DNA of 64,000 bases from an uncultured Hyphomicrobiales bacterium. GTDB lineage: Bacteria; Pseudomonadota; Alphaproteobacteria; Rhizobiales; Beijerinckiaceae. Below are positions 1-8,416 of the stretch, piece after piece. A program made the translations under genes and the position numbers. The notes below the pieces were generated by a model, which worked only from the letters and a program-made list of their open reading frames with translations, was not told the DNA's origin and did not search any database. Within the stretch, counting starts at the first letter, position 1. The number at the start of each line of letters is the position of its first letter. The stretch spans positions 1 through 64,000 of the forward strand of contig CAIZEI010000098.1 of NCBI GenBank assembly GCA_903931945.1. The letters are read 5' to 3'.

Positions 1-140
1 AAGCCATGTCGAAAATCTGCAAGGCGCGTCTTGAAGAGTTTGGCGCTGCGGGGCAGGCCTCGAAGATCGGGAAGATCGTACCGCTTGACGACATGGCCAA
101 GCGCTATGCGTCCGGCAAACTCGACCCTTCATTCGCCTGA
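1..140 (+). CDS. Class II fructose-bisphosphate aldolase, C-terminal fragment
   Basis: The gene is cut by the left edge. The open frame runs from base 3 to TGA at 138-140 and gives about 45 residues, including KICKARLEEFG, GQASKIGKIVPL and MAKRYASGKLDP. This tail resembles the C-terminus of class II (metal-dependent) fructose-1,6-bisphosphate aldolases of the Calvin-cycle/CbbA type in alphaproteobacteria, which end in an ASKI...MA.RYA.GELDP pattern. The enzyme interconverts fructose-1,6-bisphosphate with glyceraldehyde-3-phosphate and dihydroxyacetone phosphate. The catalytic and zinc-binding parts lie outside the window, so the call rests on the tail alone. Confidence 0.65.
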   Translation, partial: AMSKICKARLEEFGAAGQASKIGKIVPLDDMAKRYASGKLDPSFA

Positions 141-207
141 CGCAATCGGACGCGCAGATTTCAGGAGGCCGCCTTGGTGCGGCCCGTAGATTCTGCGAAC
201 GGGCTTG

Positions 208-1539
208 TCATCGCCGGATCGGTCTTGGCAGGCCGAGATTTTCACGCAGGGTCGAACCTTCATATTCCTGCCGATACAGGCCGCGACGCTGCATTTCCGG
301 CACAATCAACTCGGCAAAATCGTTCAAGGTGCCAGGAACGTCTGGCGGCAACAGATTGAAGCCATCCGCGCCTTCTTCAACAAACCAGTGTTCGAGCTGG
401 TCGACAATTTGGGTGGGCGAACCGATCAAAGTCCAGTGATCCTTGCCGGCGGCCGAGCGCATGGCGACCTGTCGGATGGTCAGGCCCTCGCGTTGCGCCA
501 GTCGCACGTAATTCATTGGAGTGCTCATCCGGGCGTCATTGCCGCCAATATCCGGCATCGGGCCATCGAGGTCATGACCCGAGAGATCGACGCCGCCCAG
601 CATGCGCTGCAACCTGTCCATTGCGACAGGCAAAGGGATCAGCGATTGCAGCAACTCATATTTCTCCCTGGCTTGCGCTTCCGTTCGTCCGATATACATG
701 ACAACTCCAGGCATCACCTTCACGTGATCGGGCGACCGCCCGAAGGCGCCGAGACGCCCCTTGAGATCGGCGTAAAACCCCTTGGCGTCAGGCAGCGACG
801 ATTGTGCAGTGAAAACTGCGTCGGCATGGCGGGCGGAAAGTTTGCGCGCGGGAATCGACGTGCCCGCCTGCACAATCACAGGATGGCCCTGTATCGGCCG
901 CCCGACGCTGAGCGGCCCCTTGACCTGGAAGCGTTCGCCCTTGTGATTGAGAATGCGCATCTTGCTGGCGTCGAAATACACGCCGCTCGCCCTGTCGCGA
1001 ATGAAGGCGTCATCCGCATAGGTGTCCCACAGTCCCGTCACGACATCTGCGAATTCTTCCGCCCGCGCGTATCGCTCGGCGTGGGAGGGATGGGCCTCCA
1101 TACTGAAATTAAGCGCGTCCTCATAATTGCCGCCCGTCACCATATTCCAGCCGGCGCGTCCGCCGCTCAAATGATCGAGCGAGGCGAGCACGCGCGCAAC
1201 CGCGTAGGGTTGGTTGAACGTGGTTGCCGCGGTCGCCACAAGCCCCAGATTTTTGGTATAGGCAGTCAGCGCCGAAAGCAGGGTGAATGGCTCAAACTTG
1301 TCGGGCCTTGTGTTGTACCCAATTATATCCGTGCGGTCGGCGCCGGGCAGACCGATCGTGTCGGCAATGAACATCATGTCCATCTTGGCGCGTTCAATAA
1401 TGCGGGCGAATTCGATCCAGCGTTGCAGATTCATGCCAGCATCGGCATAGGAGCCAGGGAGGCGCCAGCCCGCAACATGATAATTGCAATCGGCCTGCAA
1501 GAAGACCGCGAATTTTATGTTCTGATTGCGCCTTGTCAT
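208..1539 (-). CDS. NtaA/SnaA/DszA-type FMN-dependent monooxygenase (LLM family)
   Basis: This 443-residue protein is full length for the NtaA/SnaA/DszA branch of luciferase-like, reduced-flavin-dependent monooxygenases. These enzymes attack xenobiotic, sulfur or nitrogen compounds with FMNH2 supplied by a separate reductase. Recognisable stretches are the N-terminal strand IKFAVFLQADCNYHVAGW, IIERAKMDMMFIADT, the central LDHLSGGRAGWNMVTGGN, ADEFADVV-like AEEFADVVTGLWDTYADDA, and GSPTQIVDQLEHWFVEEGADGFNLLPP near the C-terminus. There is no signal peptide, so it is cytoplasmic. It starts at ATG (1539) and is divergent from the MetE-like gene at 1697. No flavin reductase is adjacent, and the substrate cannot be told from sequence. 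Confidence 0.88.
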   Translation of the reverse strand: MTRRNQNIKFAVFLQADCNYHVAGWRLPGSYADAGMNLQRWIEFARIIERAKMDMMFIADTIGLPGADRTDIIGYNTRPDKFEPFTLLSALTAYTKNLGLVATAATTFNQPYAVARVLASLDHLSGGRAGWNMVTGGNYEDALNFSMEAHPSHAERYARAEEFADVVTGLWDTYADDAFIRDRASGVYFDASKMRILNHKGERFQVKGPLSVGRPIQGHPVIVQAGTSIPARKLSARHADAVFTAQSSLPDAKGFYADLKGRLGAFGRSPDHVKVMPGVVMYIGRTEAQAREKYELLQSLIPLPVAMDRLQRMLGGVDLSGHDLDGPMPDIGGNDARMSTPMNYVRLAQREGLTIRQVAMRSAAGKDHWTLIGSPTQIVDQLEHWFVEEGADGFNLLPPDVPGTLNDFAELIVPEMQRRGLYRQEYEGSTLRENLGLPRPIRR

Positions 1540-1696
1540 TTCGCATCTGCCTATTCTTAAGGGCTGTCATTGGCAATAATCACACTAGCACCTCTGATTT
1601 TGATGAAAAAGCGCGCGCGCCATTGAAGGTATGGCTTTGGCGCAGCGACGGCCCCGTCAAAACCGTCCATAATGGAAAATCCATCGGGAGGCGATC
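1540..1696. promoter_or_regulatory. Divergent intergenic region between monooxygenase and MetE-like gene
   Basis: These 157 bp separate two divergently transcribed genes and must hold both promoters. A good ribosome-binding site (GGGAGG, near 1687) precedes the MetE-like ATG at 1697. I could not fix a convincing -35/-10 pair or a symmetric operator. The shared control region suggests, but does not prove, that the two genes act in one process. Confidence 0.35.
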
Positions 1697-2833
1697 ATGA
1701 ACCGCAGCGAAGACAAGATTCTGACCACTCACGTGGGCGCCCTGCCCTTTTTGAGCGATAACAAGGGTGTTGCTGCGGGCGACGAATCCAGCCTGCGCGA
1801 GGAAGTTTCCGCCATTGTCGCGCTGCAACGCGAGATCGGGCTAGATATTGTCAACGAGGGCGAGTTCGCCAAAGGCGGGGATTGGCTGCGCTACATGCAG
1901 GACCGCTTTAGCGGCTTCAGCGAGATTGACACGCCAGCCGAAAAGCCACTGGTCGAACAGGGAAAAGACCGCGAGGACTTTGCTGATTTTTACAAATACG
2001 CCAGCGCGCGCGGCACGCTGTTCTACCTGCCGCAATCGCATGGCGTCAAAAAACGGCCGGTAGAGGCCTGCACGGGGCCTGTGATCTATACCGGCGGCGC
2101 GGCATTGCAGGCGGAGATCGACATCACCCTGGCGACAGCGGGAAAGGACAATGTTTTTCTCACCTCGACTGCGCCCGCCAGTCTCGAAGTCTATCGCCGC
2201 AACCGCCATTACGCGAGTGATGAGGCCTATGTTTTCGCCATCGCCGAAGCCATGCGCACCGAATACGAGGCGATCGCCGGCGCCGGCCTGATCCTGCAGG
2301 TGGATGACGCCTGGTTGCCGGCATTGTGGGATCGTATCGGCATGGGCATGGGGCTCGGCGCCTTTCGCGCGCGGTGCCAGATGCGCGTCGAAGCGCTCAA
2401 TTACGCATTGCGCAATATTCCTGAGGATCGCGTTCGCTATCATCTGTGCTGGGGCTCATGGCATGGCCCGCACGCCTATGATCTCGAGCTCGAACATATC
2501 GTCGACATCCTGCTCGGCGTGAAGGCGCAGGCCTATCTGATCGAGGGCGCGAACGCTCGCCACGAACACGAACATGTTGTGTGGTCGCAAGTGAAATTGC
2601 CCGATGGCAAGATTCTCATTCCGGGCGTTGTCACTCATTCGACCGATGTTGTTGAGCACCCGGAACTCGTTTCGCAACGCCTGCAACGTTACGCCAGGCA
2701 TGTTGGACGCGAAAATCTGATCGCGGGCGCCGATTGCGGATTTGGCTGGCGATCCCATCCGCAAATTGCCTGGGCGAAACTGAAATCACTCGTGGAAGGC
2801 GCCAAGCGCGCGAGCGAAGTCTTGGGGTATTAG
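1697..2833 (+). CDS. MetE-type cobalamin-independent methionine synthase catalytic-domain protein
   Basis: At 378 residues this is only the catalytic (C-terminal, UROD-fold) half of MetE, which is about 750 residues. It matches the short family annotated as methionine synthase II or epoxyalkane:CoM-transferase-like. The zinc-ligand pattern is present as YHLCWGSWHGPH (His-x-Cys) and the late cysteine in AGADCGFGW; HEHEHVVW lies between them. The N-terminal ILTTHVGALP and NEGEFAKGGDW match the family. It probably activates a thiol on zinc and transfers an alkyl or methyl group, but the true donor and acceptor are unknown. No corrinoid or folate partner is adjacent. The start is ATG after a strong GGGAGG site. 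Its stop overlaps the convergent GT61 gene by three bases. Confidence 0.82.
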   Translation: MNRSEDKILTTHVGALPFLSDNKGVAAGDESSLREEVSAIVALQREIGLDIVNEGEFAKGGDWLRYMQDRFSGFSEIDTPAEKPLVEQGKDREDFADFYKYASARGTLFYLPQSHGVKKRPVEACTGPVIYTGGAALQAEIDITLATAGKDNVFLTSTAPASLEVYRRNRHYASDEAYVFAIAEAMRTEYEAIAGAGLILQVDDAWLPALWDRIGMGMGLGAFRARCQMRVEALNYALRNIPEDRVRYHLCWGSWHGPHAYDLELEHIVDILLGVKAQAYLIEGANARHEHEHVVWSQVKLPDGKILIPGVVTHSTDVVEHPELVSQRLQRYARHVGRENLIAGADCGFGWRSHPQIAWAKLKSLVEGAKRASEVLGY

Positions 2834-4014
2834 CCGGGAACGGTTCCAGTCAACGCCAGCACGTGTGCGACATCGACTGTAAATCCCTCCCAGAGGTCGC
2901 CCGGCGAACCGATGACTGCGTGGTATTCGAGACCGAGCTGCGTCGCCAGCCAGAAATAGGCGCTCTTGATCCGATTCGCCGGGAAAAGTTCGACAATTTT
3001 CGTCCCCGGCTTGCAAAACAGCAGATTGGTCAGCGCCGCGCCATGGACTGTCACGATGACCTCAGCCGCGTGAAAGGCCTCGATTTGCGCGCGCTGATCG
3101 GAGCCATCGGGTGTAAAGGTCGCGTAGCCGCGCGCAGATAAAGCGCTGGCAAGGTCGGCCTCGTTTTTCAGCCGCCGCAACCGCGCTCCGCCGCGCGAGA
3201 CAAAAATATGCGTCGAAAGGCGTGCGCATGGCGTTGACGGAGCGGTTGCGAGCAATATGCCGCGAAGCTGGTCGGCCTCATCGCGTGTTGCGGGAATCCC
3301 GCCGGTTTCTCCCAGCCGGTGCTGGATCAGCGCTTCGACGCCGACCAGCCGTTCCCTGGGTCCCAGCCGCACAACGCCGAGCGCTGGAAAGCATTGCCTC
3401 AGCGCATCGAGTGTCTGAAAGACAAAGGGCGGGAATGACTCCCGCGCGACGATCCAGACATTTCCAAGCCTGTCGCCATACAGGCGCAGCAACCGCAGGA
3501 TTGGCAGAATGTCGTTTGAGAAAAAATGGAAATAATTGCCATTGCACGAAAGCGTAATATGCAGTCCGGCGTCGGCCGCCCGGTCGTTCGCACAAAAGGC
3601 CTTGGCCTGATTGTGATTGGGGATTGAATGATCGCGCTGGACCAACGCCAGATCGCTGGCTCGCATGACAGACAGGGTATTCCCGGCAATCACGCAATTG
3701 CGCACAATGCACGCCTGCGTTTCCAAGGTTGTATATCCCAGCGCATAGGTCGAGCAGTCGCCGCGATCGTTCCCGCGCGCGGGCGTCAATATGGTTCGAT
3801 AGGCTTCATCGAACCGGTCGGCTGGAATGTTGAGCGTCAGGCGTTCGCAACTCTGCTCAAGGATTTCGCTGGCGATCGAAATCGCCGGAATGCTCCGGGT
3901 CGGAAAGGACAGTCGGCGACCAAGCGTCGGCGCGATCCGGCAGAGCGTCCGAAGCGCGGCCCAGCGCATCCAGCGCGAGGTCATCATCACCCGGAATTGC
4001 GACTTTACGGCCAT
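2830..4014 (-). CDS. Glycosyltransferase family 61 (DUF563) protein
   Basis: The 394-residue protein carries the GT61 C-terminal signature: FVSRGGARLRRLKNE, then DQRAQIEAFHAAEVIVTVHGAALTNLLFCKPGTKIVELFP. In related enzymes this region binds the nucleotide sugar, and the HGAALTN motif is diagnostic. GT61 proteins decorate lipopolysaccharide or capsule or transfer xylose or N-acetylglucosamine. There is no obvious signal peptide, so it is a cytoplasmic or membrane-associated enzyme. It is the last gene of a leftward cluster with two GT2 genes, which suggests a shared role in building a surface glycan. The sugar specificity is not readable. Confidence 0.82.
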   Translation of the reverse strand: MAVKSQFRVMMTSRWMRWAALRTLCRIAPTLGRRLSFPTRSIPAISIASEILEQSCERLTLNIPADRFDEAYRTILTPARGNDRGDCSTYALGYTTLETQACIVRNCVIAGNTLSVMRASDLALVQRDHSIPNHNQAKAFCANDRAADAGLHITLSCNGNYFHFFSNDILPILRLLRLYGDRLGNVWIVARESFPPFVFQTLDALRQCFPALGVVRLGPRERLVGVEALIQHRLGETGGIPATRDEADQLRGILLATAPSTPCARLSTHIFVSRGGARLRRLKNEADLASALSARGYATFTPDGSDQRAQIEAFHAAEVIVTVHGAALTNLLFCKPGTKIVELFPANRIKSAYFWLATQLGLEYHAVIGSPGDLWEGFTVDVAHVLALTGTVPG

Positions 4015-4082
4015 TCAAGTCTCCGGCATCGCAACGAACCCTGTTTCCCCGATGTCGCGGGGCGGCGTTCAAACGCGCGCAT

Positions 4083-5009
4083 TCAGGCGCTTCCATCCAT
4101 CCGGCGCACGCCCGGAATTGCCAGCACAGAAGGCAAAAGCTGCTGCAGCATGTCCTCGCCTGGCGACCAAGGCGCCACGCGGTTGACGAGATAACGCGCA
4201 AATGCAGCGGACAGCCACGTCAGGCCCGAATGTTGATCCCGTTGTAGTTTCCACAGCGAAGAAATCGCCTGCCGCGTCAACGCCCGGCGCGCCCGCAGCG
4301 TCAGGTTGCCCTGTTGCAACAGGTGGAACACGGAGAGAAAGCGGTCATGATGCTGCTGGATCACATTGCGCGAGAGGCTTTGGACGTCGGCGGGTCGGAG
4401 ACAATACGTGGTGGCCTCGACATGCGCCAGTTTTGGCGCGACCGCGCACAGCCGCAAATGCAGCGACTGGTCCTGCACAAAAACCGCTTCGTCCGCGCCG
4501 CCGCTCGCCCTCCAGATCGGTGTCTCGACGAAAAACCCCATATGCGTGATCTGGTTTTCCGCACAATAAACAAGGGGCTCGTCGATCAACCGGACACGCG
4601 CGTTGGCCGGAATATCGTTGCACTGCAAGCTCCGCCGCGCGCGACCAAAAACGATGGGCACGCGATGGCGTCCGGCGCAGTCGAGAAAAAACCGGCTTCC
4701 GTTGCGCGGCACGGTATCGTCGCCGTCAACGGGAATAATATAGGTCCCGGTTGCCGCCGCCGCCGCCTGATTGATGCGCACGGCAGGGCCAAGATTCCGT
4801 TTGTTTTCAATGATATGAAGCCGTGAGTCGCGGCTGGCCTCGGCTTTCAGCAATTCGAGCGATCCGTCGGTAGAACAGTCATCTGACAAGATGATTTCGA
4901 CGGGGGTTTGCGAAAACGCCGCTTGCGCACGAATACTGTCAAGCGTTTGAACGATATAATCCTGTTTATTGAAAACTGTGACGATGTAACTGATCAACGG
5001 CGCCGTCAT
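4083..5009 (-). CDS. Family 2 glycosyltransferase
   Basis: This 308-residue GT-A fold enzyme opens with LISYIVTVFNKQDYIVQTLDSI. It has the nucleotide-binding acidic motifs SDDCSTDGSLELL and PVDGDDTVPRNG, where the second supplies the DxD-type metal site. It should transfer a sugar from a nucleotide donor to a glycan acceptor at the inner face of the membrane. Its ATG overlaps the stop of the upstream glycosyltransferase (5006-5824) by four bases (ATGA), so the two are translationally coupled. The GT61 gene follows after 68 bases. Donor and acceptor are unknown. Confidence 0.85.
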   Translation of the reverse strand: MTAPLISYIVTVFNKQDYIVQTLDSIRAQAAFSQTPVEIILSDDCSTDGSLELLKAEASRDSRLHIIENKRNLGPAVRINQAAAAATGTYIIPVDGDDTVPRNGSRFFLDCAGRHRVPIVFGRARRSLQCNDIPANARVRLIDEPLVYCAENQITHMGFFVETPIWRASGGADEAVFVQDQSLHLRLCAVAPKLAHVEATTYCLRPADVQSLSRNVIQQHHDRFLSVFHLLQQGNLTLRARRALTRQAISSLWKLQRDQHSGLTWLSAAFARYLVNRVAPWSPGEDMLQQLLPSVLAIPGVRRMDGSA

Positions 5010-5824
5010 TTGGGCAGGTCTCTCCTGTCCCGCCGTTCCAGCGCCTTGGCGATCCGCATGAAACGAAAAAAAGCGTAATTGATTGAGGCCACGAGGCCGA
5101 ATCGCCCGCGAAATATATGCCTGCGCAGGATGTAGGCCTTGAGAAACGAGGCGGGAAATTCATACCAGATTCGAAAACCCGAAATTTGCCGCGCGCGATC
5201 CGCCATATCCTCGACCTGCTGGTCCGAATATTGGTTGAGCTTGGCGATGCAATGGGAAATGCTGGCGAAGCTGTAGTGGTTTACTTTGCCGCGCAACATG
5301 CCCGTCGTTGCGCCCGGGATCATCTCCACTCGGTCATGCACCGGGGAATCCGCATAGCGGCCCTTGTCGAGATTATAGAGGCGCACAGGGCTGACAGCAT
5401 AAGCGAAATGGCCAGGATTATTGCCACCGGGCTCGACATGAGCAATGGGGAACCCATAGCCATCGAGCGGCGGCTCCCCGCTTGCAAACAGCGCGCGAAT
5501 TTCCCGCACGAGTTCGGGCGTCGCTTCCTCATCGCCATCAAGATTCAAGACCCAGCGATTGCGGCACTGGGTTTCTGCGAATCGCTTTTGCGGGCCGTAT
5601 CCGCGCCATTCCGCTTCGATCACCTTCGCGCCGAAGGCGCGGGCGATATCCATCGTGCCGTCGGTCGAACCGGAATCGACAAGCACGATTTCATCGGCAA
5701 GTCCGCTGATCGCAGACAAAACAATTGGCAGACGCGCAGCTTCATTCTTGGCGATCAGAAAAATGGATAGCGGCAAGGCGTCCCGGCGCACGCGCTCCTT
5801 TGCGCCGGGGATAATCGCACTCAT
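5006..5824 (-). CDS. WaaE/LgtF-like family 2 glycosyltransferase
   Basis: The 272-residue protein matches the KdtX/WaaE/LgtF group of small GT2 enzymes. It has SIFLIAKNEAARL, then DEIVLVDSGSTDGTMDIA, AEWRGYGPQKRFAE and WVLNLDGDEEATPEL (the DxD site). Members add beta-1,4-glucose or a similar hexose to the lipopolysaccharide inner core. The C-terminal half is basic, with MADRARQISGFRIWYEFPASFLKAYILRRH, typical of the membrane-associated tail of this group. It is the first gene of the leftward three-glycosyltransferase cluster. The start is ATG at 5824. The role in core-oligosaccharide assembly is inferred from family and neighbours. Confidence 0.85.
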   Translation of the reverse strand: MSAIIPGAKERVRRDALPLSIFLIAKNEAARLPIVLSAISGLADEIVLVDSGSTDGTMDIARAFGAKVIEAEWRGYGPQKRFAETQCRNRWVLNLDGDEEATPELVREIRALFASGEPPLDGYGFPIAHVEPGGNNPGHFAYAVSPVRLYNLDKGRYADSPVHDRVEMIPGATTGMLRGKVNHYSFASISHCIAKLNQYSDQQVEDMADRARQISGFRIWYEFPASFLKAYILRRHIFRGRFGLVASINYAFFRFMRIAKALERRDRRDLPK

Positions 5825-6094
5825 GAGCGCCTAAAACCTTGCAAGAGTTGGCCCCGCCGCCCGAAACGCCGGCAAGGGACGCCGGCTGAAGTTCATCAGG
5901 CGCCCCCATATCGCACCGCCCGGTAAAAGGCCAGCGCCGAGCCGGGGCGCGGATCGACGTCCGCATACGGGTATGCCGCATCTGGAATTATTATCATTTC
6001 CCGCGTACATATGGACACACGCTGTCCTGCAACCTAGATTTATTCAGCAGGGTTTGACCGCAATGCGCGGCTATCCGGACTGGAAACATTCGAA

Positions 6095-7345
6095 ATGACG
6101 CAAGAGGTGTCTGTAGACAGCGAAAAAACCATCGGATTCTGGCGGCATTTTGGCATTGTGGCTGGCCCTGGAATCGTGGTCATGCTGGCCGATACCGACG
6201 CGGGCAGCGTTATTACCGCCGCGCAGAGCGGCGCTGAATGGGGCTACCGCCTGTTGTTGTTGCAGGTCATCTTGATCCCGATCCTGTTTATCGTTCAGGA
6301 ACTGACGGTTCGTCTTGGCGTTGTGGAAAAACGTGGCCATGCCGAATTGATCCGCGATAAATTTGGCGCGGGCTGGGCCTGGGTCTCGGTGACAACGCTG
6401 CTGATTGCCTGCATCGGCGCGCTGCTCAGCGAATTGAGCGGGCTAGCCGGGGTCGGGGCGCTGATCGGCGTCCCCGCCTGGCTGACCATGTTGCTGTCTG
6501 TCGGCGCGCTTGTTCTGATTGCAGTCACCGGCTCATATCTGACGGTTGAACGTATTGCGATGGCGGTGGGGGCGTTTGAACTTGTGTTCCTTTTCGTTGC
6601 GTGGCGGGCCGGGCCGGGCGTGGCCGATCTTGCTGCGCAATCGGTCGATATTCCTGCCACGGACCCGAAATATCTTTATCTCGTCGCGACTAATATTGGC
6701 GCGGTCATCATGCCGTGGATGGTGTTTTATCAGCAATCTGCGGTGGTCGAGAAAAAGTTGCGGGTTTCCGACCTCCCGGCCGCGCGGATAGACACGGCGA
6801 TTGGCGCCGTGGTCACGCAAATGATTATGGGCTCGGTTCTGGTGGCGACGGCCGCTGCGCTGTCGGGCGGTAAAACGGGCGCTTCGCTTGACACAGTCGA
6901 ACAGATCGCGGGCGCGCTGACGCCTTCGCTCGGCATTGCAACCGGCAAGCTGCTCTTCGGGCTTGGCGTGTCGGGTGCCGCGATGGTGGCGGCCATCGTC
7001 GTGACGTTAACCGCCGCGCGCACGCTGGGGGAATTGCTCGGCTATGATCATTCGCTGGAGCGCAGCCCCTCCGAGGCGCCATGGTTCTACGCCGTTTATG
7101 TGGCGACGCTGGTTGCCGGGGCGGCTGTTGTATTGTCGGGGGTCAATCTTGTGGCCCTGTCGGTCGGCGTGCAGGTGATGAACGCCCTGTTGCTTCCGAT
7201 CGTGCTCGGGTTCCTGTTTTTACTGGCGCGGCGCCTGCCTGAACCCTACCGTTTGCGCGGCGTATACGCAGCCCTAGTCGGAGTGATTATCGCGGTCACT
7301 GCCGTTTTCGGCGTCTATTCCGGCCTGTCCGGGATTTGGGGCTGA
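6095..7345 (+). CDS. NRAMP-superfamily divalent metal transporter with non-standard metal-site motifs
   Basis: The 416-residue polytopic membrane protein has about eleven hydrophobic segments and the NRAMP/LeuT-fold layout. In TM1 the classical DPGN metal motif reads LADTDAGSVITAAQSGAEWGY. In TM6 the classical MPHN reads GAVIMPWMVFYQQSAVVEKK. The helix positions and the following Q-S-A-V-V-E-K are conserved, so the fold is clear. The metal-coordinating residues differ from Mn/Fe transporters, as in NRAMP-related Mg2+ transporters and other divergent clades. It sits alone, with 270 bp upstream and a convergent Bug gene five bases downstream. Substrate is unassigned. Confidence 0.85.
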   Translation: MTQEVSVDSEKTIGFWRHFGIVAGPGIVVMLADTDAGSVITAAQSGAEWGYRLLLLQVILIPILFIVQELTVRLGVVEKRGHAELIRDKFGAGWAWVSVTTLLIACIGALLSELSGLAGVGALIGVPAWLTMLLSVGALVLIAVTGSYLTVERIAMAVGAFELVFLFVAWRAGPGVADLAAQSVDIPATDPKYLYLVATNIGAVIMPWMVFYQQSAVVEKKLRVSDLPAARIDTAIGAVVTQMIMGSVLVATAAALSGGKTGASLDTVEQIAGALTPSLGIATGKLLFGLGVSGAAMVAAIVVTLTAARTLGELLGYDHSLERSPSEAPWFYAVYVATLVAGAAVVLSGVNLVALSVGVQVMNALLLPIVLGFLFLLARRLPEPYRLRGVYAALVGVIIAVTAVFGVYSGLSGIWG

Positions 7346-7350
7346 TATCG

Positions 7351-8334
7351 TCAGTTCAATTCAATCCCCGTGTCTTTCACCACCTTGTCCCAGCGCTTCA
7401 ATTCCGTCTGAATGAAGCCGGCCATTTCCTGCGGCTTGTCGTTGACGGCATTGATCCCGGCCTTTTGCAGCCTCTCGATCATGGCGGGGTCGGCATAGAT
7501 TTTTGCAACGCCATCGGCGACCTTGTCGACAATGAATTCTGGCGTTCCTGTTGGCGCGACAAGACCGATCCATGTCGAAATATCGCGCAACGCCGGCTTG
7601 CCAGCCTCCTCGGCCATCGATTTCAATTGTGGCAGGGCGGGCATCGGGCCGTCGTTGGTTTTGGCGAGCGCGCGGAATTTACCCGCCTGAATCAGCGGCA
7701 GGCTGGAGGCCGCGCCGTCAACGATATAATCGACAGATTTGTTCAGCAGGCCCTGCACAGTCGGCGGGCTTCCCTGAAACGGAATGTACTGACCGGTAAT
7801 CCCGACTTCCTTGTTGAAGAATTCCGCCGCCAGCCGCGTGGTGATGATTCCGGCGCCATAGTTGAGCTTGCCTGGATTGGCTTTTCCGCGTGCGATGAGG
7901 TCGGCGACGCTGGTGGCTCCATCCTCGACGCGCGTCATCAGAAGCGAGGTATTCTTCGATAAAAGCGTGATTGGCGTGAAGTCTTTGGCCGGGTCGTAGG
8001 GCAGGTTTTTTGTCGTGATCGGATTGAGCACCATGGTGACGTCCATCACCACAAACAGCGTGTAGCCATCGGGCGCCATTTTGGCGACATGCGCAGCGCC
8101 AACGGCAGTATTGGCGCCCGGGCGGTTTTCGACGATGACCGGCTGGCCCCAGCCGCCGCCAAGTTTTTCAGCGACAACGCGCGCCAGAATGTCGGCAGGT
8201 CCACCTGCGGGAAAAGGCACGACCATCCGCACGGGTTGATTGGGCCAGTTGGTTCCCGACTCCTGCGCATGTGCGCCCAAAATCGTGAGAGCCGTCGTCA
8301 GAAAGATGGAGACTGAAAAAGCCAGACGGGACAT
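7351..8334 (-). CDS. Bug/TctC-family periplasmic solute-binding protein
   Basis: This 327-residue protein has a Sec signal peptide (MSRLAFSVSIFLTTALTILGAHAQ, cleaved about residue 23). It then has the Bug family start WPNQPVRMVVPFPAGGPADILAR, and later VIVENRPGANTAVGAAHVAK and LPYDPAKDFTPITLLSKNTSLL. Bug proteins bind small carboxylates or their derivatives in the periplasm, either for a TctAB transporter or for sensing. No tctA or tctB gene is in the window. It is the last gene of the leftward operon that starts near 13838, 82 bases after the ABC permease. The ligand is unknown. Confidence 0.9.
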   Translation of the reverse strand: MSRLAFSVSIFLTTALTILGAHAQESGTNWPNQPVRMVVPFPAGGPADILARVVAEKLGGGWGQPVIVENRPGANTAVGAAHVAKMAPDGYTLFVVMDVTMVLNPITTKNLPYDPAKDFTPITLLSKNTSLLMTRVEDGATSVADLIARGKANPGKLNYGAGIITTRLAAEFFNKEVGITGQYIPFQGSPPTVQGLLNKSVDYIVDGAASSLPLIQAGKFRALAKTNDGPMPALPQLKSMAEEAGKPALRDISTWIGLVAPTGTPEFIVDKVADGVAKIYADPAMIERLQKAGINAVNDKPQEMAGFIQTELKRWDKVVKDTGIELN

Positions 8335-8416
8335 TCGCGCTCCCTTGAGATCGATGCAATTGGGGGGAGTTTGCGGGCGAAGCGCTGAAATGGCAATGGC
8401 GCCTGTCGCCCCGCTG

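Noticed and set aside
205-1560. A 451-codon plus-strand ORF opposite the flavin monooxygenase
   Set aside because: No family motif, while the minus strand encodes a complete monooxygenase.
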